From: Proteobacteria bacterium SG_bin5
GTDB lineage: Bacteria > Pseudomonadota > Alphaproteobacteria > Sphingomonadales > Sphingomonadaceae
Direction of reading: 5' to 3'
NCBI GenBank assembly: GCA_002083475.1
Contig: LWDI01000043.1
Location: forward strand, 406 to 29,563
Length of the DNA: 29,158 nucleotides
Position numbers and translations under genes: made by a program. Positions 22,491-28,945 of this stretch are shown here, piece after piece. Numbering within the stretch: position 1 is the stretch's first letter; each line of letters opens with the position of its first letter. The notes below the pieces were generated by a model. The model made no database searches. It saw nothing but the letters and a program-made list of their open reading frames with translations, and was not told the origin of the DNA.

Positions 22491-23297
22491 TTAGCGCGGG
22501 CGCGCGAGCAGCACCGGCACGGGGCTCGACGACAGCGCCGTCGCGGTGGTGCCCCCGAACAGATTTTCGAACCAGCGCGGGTGGCCGAAGCCGCCCATCA
22601 CCAGATAATCGCATTGCGCCGCCGCCTCGGCGATCAACTGCACCCCCAGGCGTCGCGCGTCGGCCGCCTCGTGGCGCACTTCGACATGAATGCCGCGCCG
22701 CGACAGATAAAGCGCGGCTTGCTCGGGCGGCACCGCGATCATCGCCTCGCCGATGTGGAGCAACGTCACCCCGCTGGCGCGCGAGAGCAGCGGCAGCGCC
22801 GCCTTCAGCGCGCTTTCGGCCTCGCGCGAGCCGTCCCAGGCGATCAACGCCTTGCCATCGACCTTCAGCCCGCGCGCATTCTCGGGCACCGCGAGCACCG
22901 GCAATAGCCCGTCGCTCAGCACCGCGCCGGCGAGATCGGCCATATTGGGGTAAAAGGCGGTATCGAGCGCGCGGTTGAGGATCGCGATGTCGTTGAGCCG
23001 CGAGGCTTCCTTCAGGCACAGCGCGGGATCGCCCGCGGCTTCCTGCCAGCCGAAGCGCACGCCTTCCTGCGCGAGCCGCGCCTTGAGCCGGCTGGCGTTG
23101 GCGGCCTCCGCCGCGCGTTCCTCGGCGAGCAGCATCGCCTGGCCGCCGAGCGCGGCATAATCGCCGACCATCAGCGGCACCATCGACACGTCGAGGCAAT
23201 TGAGATGCGCGTCGAACGCGCGCGCGAGATCGAGCGCGACTTGCAACCGGGCTTCCTGCCCGGCGTCGTCATGCACCAGCAACAAGATGTTCCGCAT
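22491..23297 (-). CDS. Universal stress protein with tandem Usp domains
   Basis: 268 residues in two Usp-fold repeats (about 1-140 and 145-268). The second repeat ends with VMGGFGHPRWFENLFGGTTATALSSSPVPVLLA, close to the ATP-binding G-x2-G-x9-G-[ST] pattern; the first has a degenerate version. Tandem Usp proteins are often induced under anoxia or stationary phase. ATG at 23297 follows GGGAG at 6 bases; the frame is open much further upstream (to 23465) but through a regulatory spacer and an opposing gene. An FNR-type box lies 82 bases upstream, and fixLJ follow downstream on the same strand, supporting low-oxygen control. Confidence 0.9.
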   Translation of the reverse strand: MRNILLLVHDDAGQEARLQVALDLARAFDAHLNCLDVSMVPLMVGDYAALGGQAMLLAEERAAEAANASRLKARLAQEGVRFGWQEAAGDPALCLKEASRLNDIAILNRALDTAFYPNMADLAGAVLSDGLLPVLAVPENARGLKVDGKALIAWDGSREAESALKAALPLLSRASGVTLLHIGEAMIAVPPEQAALYLSRRGIHVEVRHEAADARRLGVQLIAEAAAQCDYLVMGGFGHPRWFENLFGGTTATALSSSPVPVLLARPR

Positions 23298-23378
23298 CGC
23301 CAGCTCCCACATCGTTGACGCGGCCAAGCTGCGCCCGAACGCGCGCCCGCGCCATTCGTAATGCGCCCAGCGAGCGGT

Positions 23379-23392
23379 TTGACCGCGATCAA
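23379..23392. promoter_or_regulatory. FNR/FixK-type box between usp and a mini-protein gene
   Basis: TTGACCGCGATCAA matches the FNR consensus TTGAT-N4-ATCAA at 9 of 10 defined bases. It sits in the 152-base divergent spacer, 82 bases before the usp start (-) and 58 bases before the small membrane protein start (+). For the + gene it would centre near -41.5 if transcription begins about 23 bases before the ATG, the standard place for an FNR-activated promoter. Confidence 0.65.
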
Positions 23393-23449
23393 AGCGCGCG
23401 CGGCGGGCGGCGCGCACATCGAACGTCACCCACCAAGAGGAGACCGCCG

Positions 23450-23560
23450 ATGACTTCCGACACATGGTATTTGCTGCTCGTGTTCGGGGCGATGAGCAGC
23501 TTCAGCCTGGGGTTGTTGTTTACCTCGCTCACCGATCGGGTGAAACAGCCGCGTACTTGA
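23450..23560 (+). CDS. 36-residue single-helix membrane mini-protein
   Basis: MTSDTWYLLLVFGAMSSFSL begins the protein; a hydrophobic helix (about 6-26) is followed by a short basic tail (TDRVKQPRT). A good AAGAGGAGA ribosome site lies 7 bases before the ATG at 23450; the longer in-frame start at 23315 lies in the regulatory spacer. No family is recognised. Size and topology resemble small subunits or regulators of membrane complexes, for example of terminal oxidases, but there is no sequence match to name one. The divergent FNR-type box suggests low-oxygen expression. Confidence 0.6.
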   Translation: MTSDTWYLLLVFGAMSSFSLGLLFTSLTDRVKQPRT

Positions 23561-23867
23561 CCTGCCCCGCCCGAGTCGCGGCCCAGCGCCGTCCGCGCCG
23601 ACCCTGGGGCGCGGACCGCGCGTTTATCTGATTTTGCCGTTCTTACCTGAAATTGCTTTCCGCATGTGGATTATACGATAAATCGTTCCTTATGTATTTG
23701 TCTTGTCTTGCGCTTTTTTAAAGGCCTAATCTGTGTGGTGTTGGCGTGGCAAGAGGCGCGCCGATAGAGTTTGGACCGTCGCACGGAGGCCGCGTAACCG
23801 GGATGCAGCAGCCGACGAAAAAAAGGGGTCCGGCGCCGCTCGCGCTTGGTCGAGGAGCGGAGCACCG

Positions 23868-23915
23868 ATGACTCATTTCGTCTTGATCCAGATCAACCCG
23901 GTGGAGGCGCGCTGA
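23868..23915 (+). CDS. Possible 15-residue leader peptide
   Basis: ATG at 23868, preceded by GAGGAG at about 10 bases, encodes MTHFVLIQINPVEAR and stops 2 bases before the ATG of the ABC ATPase gene (TGA-CG-ATG). It could couple translation of that gene. It overlaps the perfect FNR-type palindrome, so either or both readings may be chance. Confidence 0.25.
   Translation: MTHFVLIQINPVEAR
23883..23896. promoter_or_regulatory. Perfect FNR-type palindrome before the ABC ATPase gene
   Basis: TTGATCCAGATCAA matches TTGAT-N4-ATCAA at all ten defined positions. It ends 21 bases before the ABC ATPase ATG and lies inside a possible 15-codon ORF (23868-23915). At this distance a classic activated start would fall after the ATG, so repression or another start site is more likely if the site is used. 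The rest of the 23561-23917 spacer has no firm gene; 23630-23730 is markedly AT-richer than the surroundings. Confidence 0.5.
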
Positions 23916-23917
23916 CG

Positions 23918-24640
23918 ATGGCGATCGCCGCGCTAATCGACGTCGACGGCTTGGCCAAGGCCTTTGGCGAGCGTCCGGTGGTCGAAAACGTCGCCTTGTC
24001 GCTCGCGCCGGGCGAGATCGTCGCGCTGGTCGGCGCGCCCGGGGGCGGCAAGACGACGACGCTGCGCATGATCGCGGGGCTGCTCCGCCCCGATCGCGGG
24101 CGTGGGCAAGTGCTGGGCGAGGACGTCCTCGCCCCCCAGCCCGAGCGTCGCGGCCGGATCGGCTATATGGGGCAGCGCCTGGGGCTTTTTCCCGATCTCA
24201 CCGTGCTGCAGAATCTCAGCCAGAGCGCCGAGGCGCATGGCGTGCTCGCCGCGCATCGCGCGGTCGCCGGCGCGGTCGAACATTATGGCCTGCGCCCGGT
24301 GCTCGACACGCGGTTCAGCGAGTTGACCGGGGGCTGGGCGCGGCGCGTGCAGTTCGTCGCGACGGTGATCCATCGCCCGCGGCTGCTGTTGCTCGACGAG
24401 CCGACCAGCGGCTTCGACACGGCGACCCGGCACGATATTTGGGAATGGCTCGAGGCGTTGACCGCCGATGGCATCGGCATCGTCGTCAGCACCCGCGATC
24501 CCGCCGAGGTGCGGCGCTGCCGAAGCATCGTGCTCTATCGCGAGCGCCGCGCCTTGCCGCAGCGCGAGACGACCGCCTTGCTCGATCAAGCCGGGGCGGG
24601 CGGGCTCGAGGCCGAACTCGCGCCGTTCATCAATGCGTGA
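23918..24640 (+). CDS. Orphan ABC transporter ATP-binding protein, atypical
   Basis: 240 residues with one nucleotide-binding domain: Walker A GAPGGGKT (39-46), Q-loop at about Q86, signature LTGGW (136-140) in place of LSGGQ, Walker B LLLLDEPTSGFD (156-167) with the catalytic E161. The H-loop reads STRD with R193 where the switch histidine is expected. The fold resembles ATPases of ABC-2 type exporters. No permease is adjacent; the next genes are a thioredoxin and a CcdA-like protein. ATG at 23918 is chosen because the domain starts right after it. It may pair with a membrane partner elsewhere, or have a non-transport role; reduced activity is possible given the altered residues. Confidence 0.82.
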   Translation: MAIAALIDVDGLAKAFGERPVVENVALSLAPGEIVALVGAPGGGKTTTLRMIAGLLRPDRGRGQVLGEDVLAPQPERRGRIGYMGQRLGLFPDLTVLQNLSQSAEAHGVLAAHRAVAGAVEHYGLRPVLDTRFSELTGGWARRVQFVATVIHRPRLLLLDEPTSGFDTATRHDIWEWLEALTADGIGIVVSTRDPAEVRRCRSIVLYRERRALPQRETTALLDQAGAGGLEAELAPFINA

Positions 24641-24650
24641 TCGCGTGTAA

Positions 24651-24677
24651 CCCTTTTTGCCGCGACCGCGAAAAGGG
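24651..24677. other. Hairpin in the ABC-thioredoxin spacer
   Basis: CCCTTTTTGC-CGCG-AC-CGCG-AAAAGGG can fold into an extended hairpin 10 bases after the ABC ATPase stop and 47 bases before the thioredoxin start. There is no T-tract, so it is not a classic terminator. It may mark a processed or partially terminated transcript end. Confidence 0.4.
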
Positions 24678-24724
24678 GGGCGAGCGTCGCCATGGTGGCG
24701 GCGCCAGGAACCAGGAGCTCCTCC

Positions 24725-25114
24725 ATGATCCGCTCGATTTTCCCCGTGGCCGCCGCCGCCCTCGTTGCTTTCGCCGTCCCCGCTCAGGCCGCCGAGGTGA
24801 AGAAATTCACCGCGTCCGATTTCACCGCCGCGCAGAACGCGGGCAAGGCGATCGTCGTCGACGTCAAGGCGCCCTGGTGCCCGGTGTGCGCTTCGCAGCA
24901 CAAGACCATTCAGAGCGCGATCGCGGCCGACAAATATAACAAGCTGACGATCTTCGAAGTCGATTACGACACCCAGAAGGACGTGTGGCGTGGCCTCGGC
25001 GTCCACAAGCAGGGCACGCTGATCGCCTATAAGGGCAAGAAGGAAGTCAGCCGTCTGGAATTCCAGACCGACAAGACGCAGATCAACGATCTGCTCGCCG
25101 CCGCGGTCAACTAA
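24725..25114 (+). CDS. Periplasmic thioredoxin-like protein
   Basis: 129 residues. A signal peptide (MIRSIFPVAAAALVAFAVPAQA, cleavage before AEV) precedes a thioredoxin fold with the redox motif WCPVC (C52, C55). The fold is compact, and the cis-Pro region reads KQGTLIAYKG, so the usual cis-proline before the strand is Gly/Thr-like (QGT), which is unusual. ATG at 24725 follows AGGAG at 7 bases. It is 3 bases from the next gene, a CcdA-like membrane protein that can pass electrons from cytoplasmic thioredoxin to periplasmic partners, so the two form a reductive pair. Its target is not known. Confidence 0.87.
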   Translation: MIRSIFPVAAAALVAFAVPAQAAEVKKFTASDFTAAQNAGKAIVVDVKAPWCPVCASQHKTIQSAIAADKYNKLTIFEVDYDTQKDVWRGLGVHKQGTLIAYKGKKEVSRLEFQTDKTQINDLLAAAVN

Positions 25115-25117
25115 GCC

Positions 25118-25846
25118 ATGGCCGCCGAAAGCCTGAACCCACTGCTCGCCTATGCGGCGGGCGCGCTCACCATCCTCAGCCCTTGCGTGCTGCCGCTCGT
25201 GCCGATCGTGCTCGGCAGCGCGGCGCAGAGCCACAAACATGGCCCGATCGCGCTGGCGAGCGGGCTGGTGGTGTCGTTCACCGGCGTCGGCTTCGCGCTG
25301 GCGACGGTGGGCGCGGCGTCGGGCTTCGACGGCGATTGGGTGCGCTATGCCGGGGCGGTGCTGCTGCTGCTCGCGGGCATCGCGCTGCTCGTGCCCCGGC
25401 TGCAATATATGCTGCAAAATGCCGCCGCGCCGCTCGCCGATTGGGCGTCGCGGCGGCAGGCCGGGCTCGAACGCTTCGGGCTCGCCGGCCAGTTCGCGAT
25501 CGGCGCGTTGCTCGGGCTGGTGTGGAGCCCGTGCGTCGGTCCGACGCTGGGCGCGGCGACCGTGCTCGCTGCGCAGGGCCAGAACCTCGCCGGCGTCGCG
25601 CTGGTGATGGCGTTCTTCGCGCTCGGCATCGCGAGCGTGCTGGTCGGCCTGTCCTTCGCCACCCGCTCGGTCTTCGCGCGGATGCGCGGCAAGCTGCTGA
25701 GCGCGGGGCAGGGCGGCAAGCGCGTGCTCGGCACGGTGCTCGCGCTGGTCGGGGTGCTGATCCTCACCGGCGGCGACCATATCGTCGAAGGCGTGATCGT
25801 CAGCAACTCGCCGCAGTGGCTGACCGATTTGACGACGTCGATTTGA
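25118..25846 (+). CDS. CcdA/DsbD-type transmembrane thiol-disulfide electron conduit
   Basis: 242 residues with six predicted membrane helices (about 8-30, 42-65, 75-93, 125-150, 155-180, 205-225). The two signature cysteines sit in SPCVLPLVP (C23) and WSPCVGPTLG (C139), the half-sites of the CcdA/DsbD beta domain that relay electrons across the inner membrane. It lacks the periplasmic alpha and gamma domains of full DsbD; the neighbouring secreted thioredoxin presumably provides the periplasmic partner. It could support cytochrome c maturation or another periplasmic reduction; no ccm genes are in the window. Confidence 0.9.
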   Translation: MAAESLNPLLAYAAGALTILSPCVLPLVPIVLGSAAQSHKHGPIALASGLVVSFTGVGFALATVGAASGFDGDWVRYAGAVLLLLAGIALLVPRLQYMLQNAAAPLADWASRRQAGLERFGLAGQFAIGALLGLVWSPCVGPTLGAATVLAAQGQNLAGVALVMAFFALGIASVLVGLSFATRSVFARMRGKLLSAGQGGKRVLGTVLALVGVLILTGGDHIVEGVIVSNSPQWLTDLTTSI

Positions 25847-25889
25847 GGGGCGCGCACGGTCGCGCCCTCCGAGCGGGGCCAGCCGGAAT

Positions 25890-25970
25890 GGGTTCCCGCC
25901 TGCGCGGGAATGACGGTGAGGACGGGCTTGCCCTTCCCGTCAAGCCGTCATTCCCGCGTAGGCGGGGGGC
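25890..25970. repeat. Inverted pair of CCCGC-GCGGGAATGACG units
   Basis: TCCCGCCTGCGCGGGAATGA with CGG (about 25893-25915) faces CGTCATTCCCGCGTAGGCGG (about 25948-25967) in reverse complement, with one internal mismatch. The pair can form a long hairpin and each unit a short one. It follows the CcdA-like gene by about 45 bases and may stabilise its mRNA end. The remaining spacer to 26072 shows no gene. Confidence 0.75.
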
Positions 25971-26072
25971 TATTCGGGCTGGCTGCCGATCTTATCGCGG
26001 CCGCTAACCTTTGATTGCCTTGCCGGGCGCGCCCGCGTAGATTCCCGCTTCGTTCCATCAGGGGGAAGCGGC

Positions 26073-27479
26073 GTGGACGCGATCGGAATTGGCCTGGCGG
26101 TGCTGGGCGTTTTGCTGGGGCTGGGCGCGGGGTGGCTGTTGCGCGGGCGCGACATCGCCAATCTCACCGCCGAGCGCGACGCGCGTACCGAGGATTTCCG
26201 CGCCGCGATCCGTGACCTGGCGGGCGCCGAGGCGCGCGCCGAGGCGGCGGCCGCGCTCGCCGAGGAACGCGGGCGCGCGCTTGGCGAAACGCAGGAACTG
26301 CTCGACGCGGTGCGCGACGAGCGCGAGGCGGCGCGCACGCAACTCGCCAAGCTCACCGCTCAGGCCGAGGCGTTCGAGGCGCGGCTCGCCGAATTTCGCG
26401 ACGCCAAGGAGGCGATGGCGCATCAGTTCAGCGACGTCGCCGGGCGGCTGCTCAACGAGGCGCAGCAGAAATTCCTCCAGCGCGCCGACGAACGCTTCCG
26501 CGAATCCGAAGAACTCGCGCGGCGCAATTTGAACGCCGCGCTCGCCCCTGTCGGCGAGCGGCTGTCGCTTTACGAGGCGTCGGTGAAAGCGGTCGAGGCC
26601 GAGCGGGCGAGCGCCTTCGATCAATTGAAAGGCCAGCTCGCCGAGCTCCGCCAGGGCCAGGAAAAGGTGAGCAGCGAGGCGGCGCGGCTGGTGAACGCGC
26701 TGCGCAACGCCCCCAAGGCGCGCGGGCGCTGGGGCGAGCAGCAGCTGCGCAACGTGCTCGAAAGTTGCGGTCTCGCCGAACATTGCGATTTCGAGACCGA
26801 GGTGAGCGTGTCGGGCGAGGACGGCCGGCTACGCCCCGACGTGGTGATCCGCATCCCCGGGGGGCGGACGCTGATCGTCGACGCCAAAGTCTCGCTCAAC
26901 GCCTATCAGGACGCGTTCGAGGCGGCGGACGAGGCGGGGCGCGCGGCTGGGCTCGCGGCGCACGCGACGGCGATCCGCGCGCATATGAAGACGCTGGGCG
27001 ACAAGGCCTATCAGGCGCAGTTCAAGGAAACGCTCGATTTCGTGGTGATGTTCGTGCCGGGCGAACATTTCGTCTCGGCCGCTTTGGAGCAGGATTCGAA
27101 GCTGTGGGACGATGCGTTCGAGCGCCGCGTGCTGATTGCCACGCCGACCAATTTGGTCGCGATCGCCAAGACCATCGCCTCGATCTGGCGCCAGGAAAAA
27201 CTCGCGCGCGACGCCGCCGAGATCGGCCGGCTGGGCAAGGAGCTTTACGAGCGGCTGGCGAAGGCGGCGGGCGATTTGCGCAAGGTGGGCGTGGGGCTGA
27301 CGAGCGCGGTCAATAATTACAACGCCTTCGTCTCGAGCTTCGAGAGCCGCGCGCTGGTGACGGCGCGCAAGTTCCGCGATTTGAACGTCGATACCGGCGC
27401 GAAGGAGATCGAGGAGGCGGCGCCGGTGGAGGCCTTGGCGCGCTATGGTGAACCAGCGCTGATCGAGGAGGGGGAGTAG
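26073..27479 (+). CDS. rmuC: DNA recombination protein RmuC
   Basis: 468 residues. An N-terminal hydrophobic helix (about 5-24) is followed by a long coiled coil (about 28-215, Ala/Glu/Arg-rich), and then the RmuC nuclease-like domain (about 215-440). Landmarks are ARGRWGEQQLRNVLE, RPDVVIRIPGGRTLIVDAKVSLNAY (D-x-x-V and V-D-A-K, the PD-(D/E)xK-like core), FVVMFVPGEHF and LIATPTNLVAIAKTIA. RmuC limits rearrangements at short inverted repeats in E. coli. The start is GTG at 26073 following GGGGGAAG. It stands alone between two repeat-rich spacers. Confidence 0.95.
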   Translation: MDAIGIGLAVLGVLLGLGAGWLLRGRDIANLTAERDARTEDFRAAIRDLAGAEARAEAAAALAEERGRALGETQELLDAVRDEREAARTQLAKLTAQAEAFEARLAEFRDAKEAMAHQFSDVAGRLLNEAQQKFLQRADERFRESEELARRNLNAALAPVGERLSLYEASVKAVEAERASAFDQLKGQLAELRQGQEKVSSEAARLVNALRNAPKARGRWGEQQLRNVLESCGLAEHCDFETEVSVSGEDGRLRPDVVIRIPGGRTLIVDAKVSLNAYQDAFEAADEAGRAAGLAAHATAIRAHMKTLGDKAYQAQFKETLDFVVMFVPGEHFVSAALEQDSKLWDDAFERRVLIATPTNLVAIAKTIASIWRQEKLARDAAEIGRLGKELYERLAKAAGDLRKVGVGLTSAVNNYNAFVSSFESRALVTARKFRDLNVDTGAKEIEEAAPVEALARYGEPALIEEGE

Positions 27480-27484
27480 GTTTT

Positions 27485-27880
27485 TCTCGCGCGAAGGCGC
27501 GAAGAAGTAAAAGGGCCTCACACGAAGCCACGAAGCCACGAAGGGAAGCCGCTAAGGCGGCGCGATCAAAAGCGTCCCCCCGGCGAAAGCCGAGGCCTTG
27601 AGCGCGTGGCGCCCCCCGTTGAATTTGCATCGTTCGCCCCGCGCTCGTTGAAGGGCCGTATTTTCTTGCGGCCGCCGAGAATAAGAACGGTGCTTCGACG
27701 AGCTCGGCACGAACGGTTGGGGCGCGTTGCTAATTTTGCGTGGCTTGCTTGAGTGGGGTGCTCCATGGCGCAGAGGCCCCAGCTTTCGCTGGGGCGACGG
27801 CTTCTCGTCCCCATTTTAGTGGCTTCGTGGCTTCGTGTGAGGCCAACATCCTTGGCGTCTTAGCGTCTTCGCGTGAGACA
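27485..27880. repeat. Large imperfect inverted repeat enclosing other repeat units
   Basis: CCTCACACGAAGCCACGAAG (from about 27516) is matched in reverse complement by CTTCGTGGCTTCGTGTGAGG (ending about 27843). The match continues outward imperfectly through TTTCTCGCGCGAAGGCGC and its partner GCGTCTTCGCGTGAGACA. The roughly 275-base interior holds the third GAACGG-CTTCGACA unit (27685-27716) and a CCCCAGCTTTCGCTGGGG palindrome (about 27778-27795). This spacer between rmuC and rplL (27480-27937) contains no convincing gene. Confidence 0.7.
27685..27716. repeat. Short repeat, GAACGG-CTTCGACA family, copy 3
   Basis: GAACGGTGCTTCGACGAG at the start and GCACGAACGG at the end; 32 bases, near-identical to the units at 4775-4806 and 8368-8399. 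It is nested inside the large inverted repeat between rmuC and rplL. Confidence 0.75.
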
Positions 27881-27911
27881 AAAAAAGGCCGCCCCCGAAC
27901 AGGGAGCGGCC
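27880..27911 (-). terminator. Rho-independent terminator of rplJ-rplL
   Basis: On the minus strand GGCCGCTCCC and GGGGGCGGCC form a 10-bp stem (one G-T pair) around a 5-base loop, followed by seven T residues. It lies 26 bases beyond the rplL stop, so the rplJL transcript probably ends here rather than reading into rpoB (which would be expected downstream in many bacteria). Confidence 0.9.
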
Positions 27912-27937
27912 CTTCCGATACCAGCAAGCGAAAAAGC

Positions 27938-28321
27938 TTACTTGATCTCGACGGTCGCGCCGGCGGCTTCGAGCTGCGCCTTGATCTTCTCGGCGTCGGC
28001 CTTGGAAATGCCTTCCTTGACCGCCTTGGGCGCGCCTTCGACGAGCGCCTTGGCTTCGGTCAGGCCGAGCTGGGTGATCGCGCGGACTTCCTTGATGACG
28101 TTGATCTTCTTGCCACCGTCGCCGGTGAGGATCACGTCGAACTCGGTCTTCTCTTCGACGACCGGCGCGGCCGCGCCGCCGCCGCCGCCCGGCATCGCCG
28201 CGACGGCCACCGGGGCCGCCGCCGAGACGCCCCACTTTTCTTCGAGCAGCTTCGAAAGTTCGGCCGCCTCGAGGACGGTCAGCTGGCTCAGCTGGTCAAC
28301 CAGCGCATTCAGGTCTGCCAT
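27938..28321 (-). CDS. rplL: 50S ribosomal protein L7/L12 (bL12)
   Basis: 127 residues. An N-terminal dimerisation domain (MADLNALVDQLSQLTVLEAAELSKLLEEKWGV), an Ala/Gly/Pro hinge with a G5 run (about 39-55) and the C-terminal factor-binding domain (EKTEFDVILTGDGGKKINVIKEVR...GLTEAKALVEGAPK) are all canonical. ATG at 28321 follows GGAG at 7 bases; a TTG two codons earlier is less likely. It forms the L10-L12 stalk with rplJ. A strong terminator follows. Confidence 0.97.
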   Translation of the reverse strand: MADLNALVDQLSQLTVLEAAELSKLLEEKWGVSAAAPVAVAAMPGGGGGAAAPVVEEKTEFDVILTGDGGKKINVIKEVRAITQLGLTEAKALVEGAPKAVKEGISKADAEKIKAQLEAAGATVEIK

Positions 28322-28344
28322 GTTCAATCTCCGTTCAATGTGCC

Positions 28345-28408
28345 GTCATGCCAGCGAAGGCTGGCATCTCATGATGATCGGGCGGTCCCAGCCTGGGGTG
28401 CCGCCCAA
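28345..28408. repeat. Two hairpins in the rplJ-rplL spacer
   Basis: ATGCCAGCGAAGGCTGGCAT (28354-28373) is a perfect palindrome with a short loop, part of the CGTCATGCC repeat family. GGGCGG and CCGCCC (about 28380-28408) flank a second imperfect hairpin. They sit in the 102-base gap between rplJ and rplL and could be a processing or attenuation point giving the excess of L12 over L10. Confidence 0.65.
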
Positions 28409-28423
28409 GGGTCGAAAGCCAGA

Positions 28424-28945
28424 TCAGGCCGCTTCCTTGTCCTTTTCCGCATAGGCGTTGAAGACGCGCGCGAGTTGCGCGGCCGGCGCCTGCGTGATCG
28501 AGGCGAGCTTGGCGGCGGGCGCCTGGAGCAAGCCGATGATCGTGGCGCGCAGTTCGTCCAGCGACGGCATCGTCGCCAGCGCTTTCACGCCATCTTCGTT
28601 GAGGACGGTCGAACCCATCGCGCCGCCGACGATCACGAACTTGTCGGTCGTCTTGGCGAAATCGACCGCGACTTTCGCCGCGGCCACGGGATCGACCGAG
28701 GTGGCGAGCCCGACTGGCCCGGTGAGCATATCGCCCAGCGAGAGATAGTCGGTGCCACCCAGCGCGATCTTGGCAAGCTTGTTCTTCGAGACCTTATAGC
28801 TCGCGCCGGCGTCCCGCATCTTGTTCCGCAGCGCGGTTGATTGCGCCACGGTCATGCCGAGATTGCGGGTGACGACCACCACGCCCACCTCGGCGAAAGT
28901 GCGGTTCAGCTCGGCGACGCGCTCGGCCTTTTGAGCACGATCCAT
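28424..28945 (-). CDS. rplJ: 50S ribosomal protein L10 (uL10)
   Basis: 173 residues. MDRAQKAERVAELNRTFAEVG starts the family N-terminus, followed by VVVTRNLGMTVAQSTALRNKMRDAGASYKVSKNKLAKIAL, a typical uL10 rRNA-binding domain. The C-terminal helix that carries L12 dimers is LLQAPAAKLASITQAPAAQLARVFNAYAEK. ATG at 28945 follows GGAG at 6 bases; an in-frame start at 29125 lies in the leader and is rejected. It is the base of the ribosomal stalk and the autorepressor of the operon in many bacteria. Confidence 0.97.
   Translation of the reverse strand: MDRAQKAERVAELNRTFAEVGVVVVTRNLGMTVAQSTALRNKMRDAGASYKVSKNKLAKIALGGTDYLSLGDMLTGPVGLATSVDPVAAAKVAVDFAKTTDKFVIVGGAMGSTVLNEDGVKALATMPSLDELRATIIGLLQAPAAKLASITQAPAAQLARVFNAYAEKDKEAA

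Noticed and set aside
23671..23865. 64-codon minus-strand frame in the AT-rich patch
   Set aside because: No ribosome site or domain, Arg/Lys-rich low-complexity translation; likely chance.
23933..25780. A 615-codon open frame on the minus strand opposite the ABC, thioredoxin and CcdA genes
   Set aside because: It is a shadow of three well-supported genes on the other strand; its translation is low-complexity Arg/Ala/Gly/His with no domain.
27480..27880. CRISPR-like direct repeats in the rmuC-rplL spacer
   Set aside because: The repeated CGAAGCCA pieces are short and adjacent or inverted, with no regular spacers and no cas genes.
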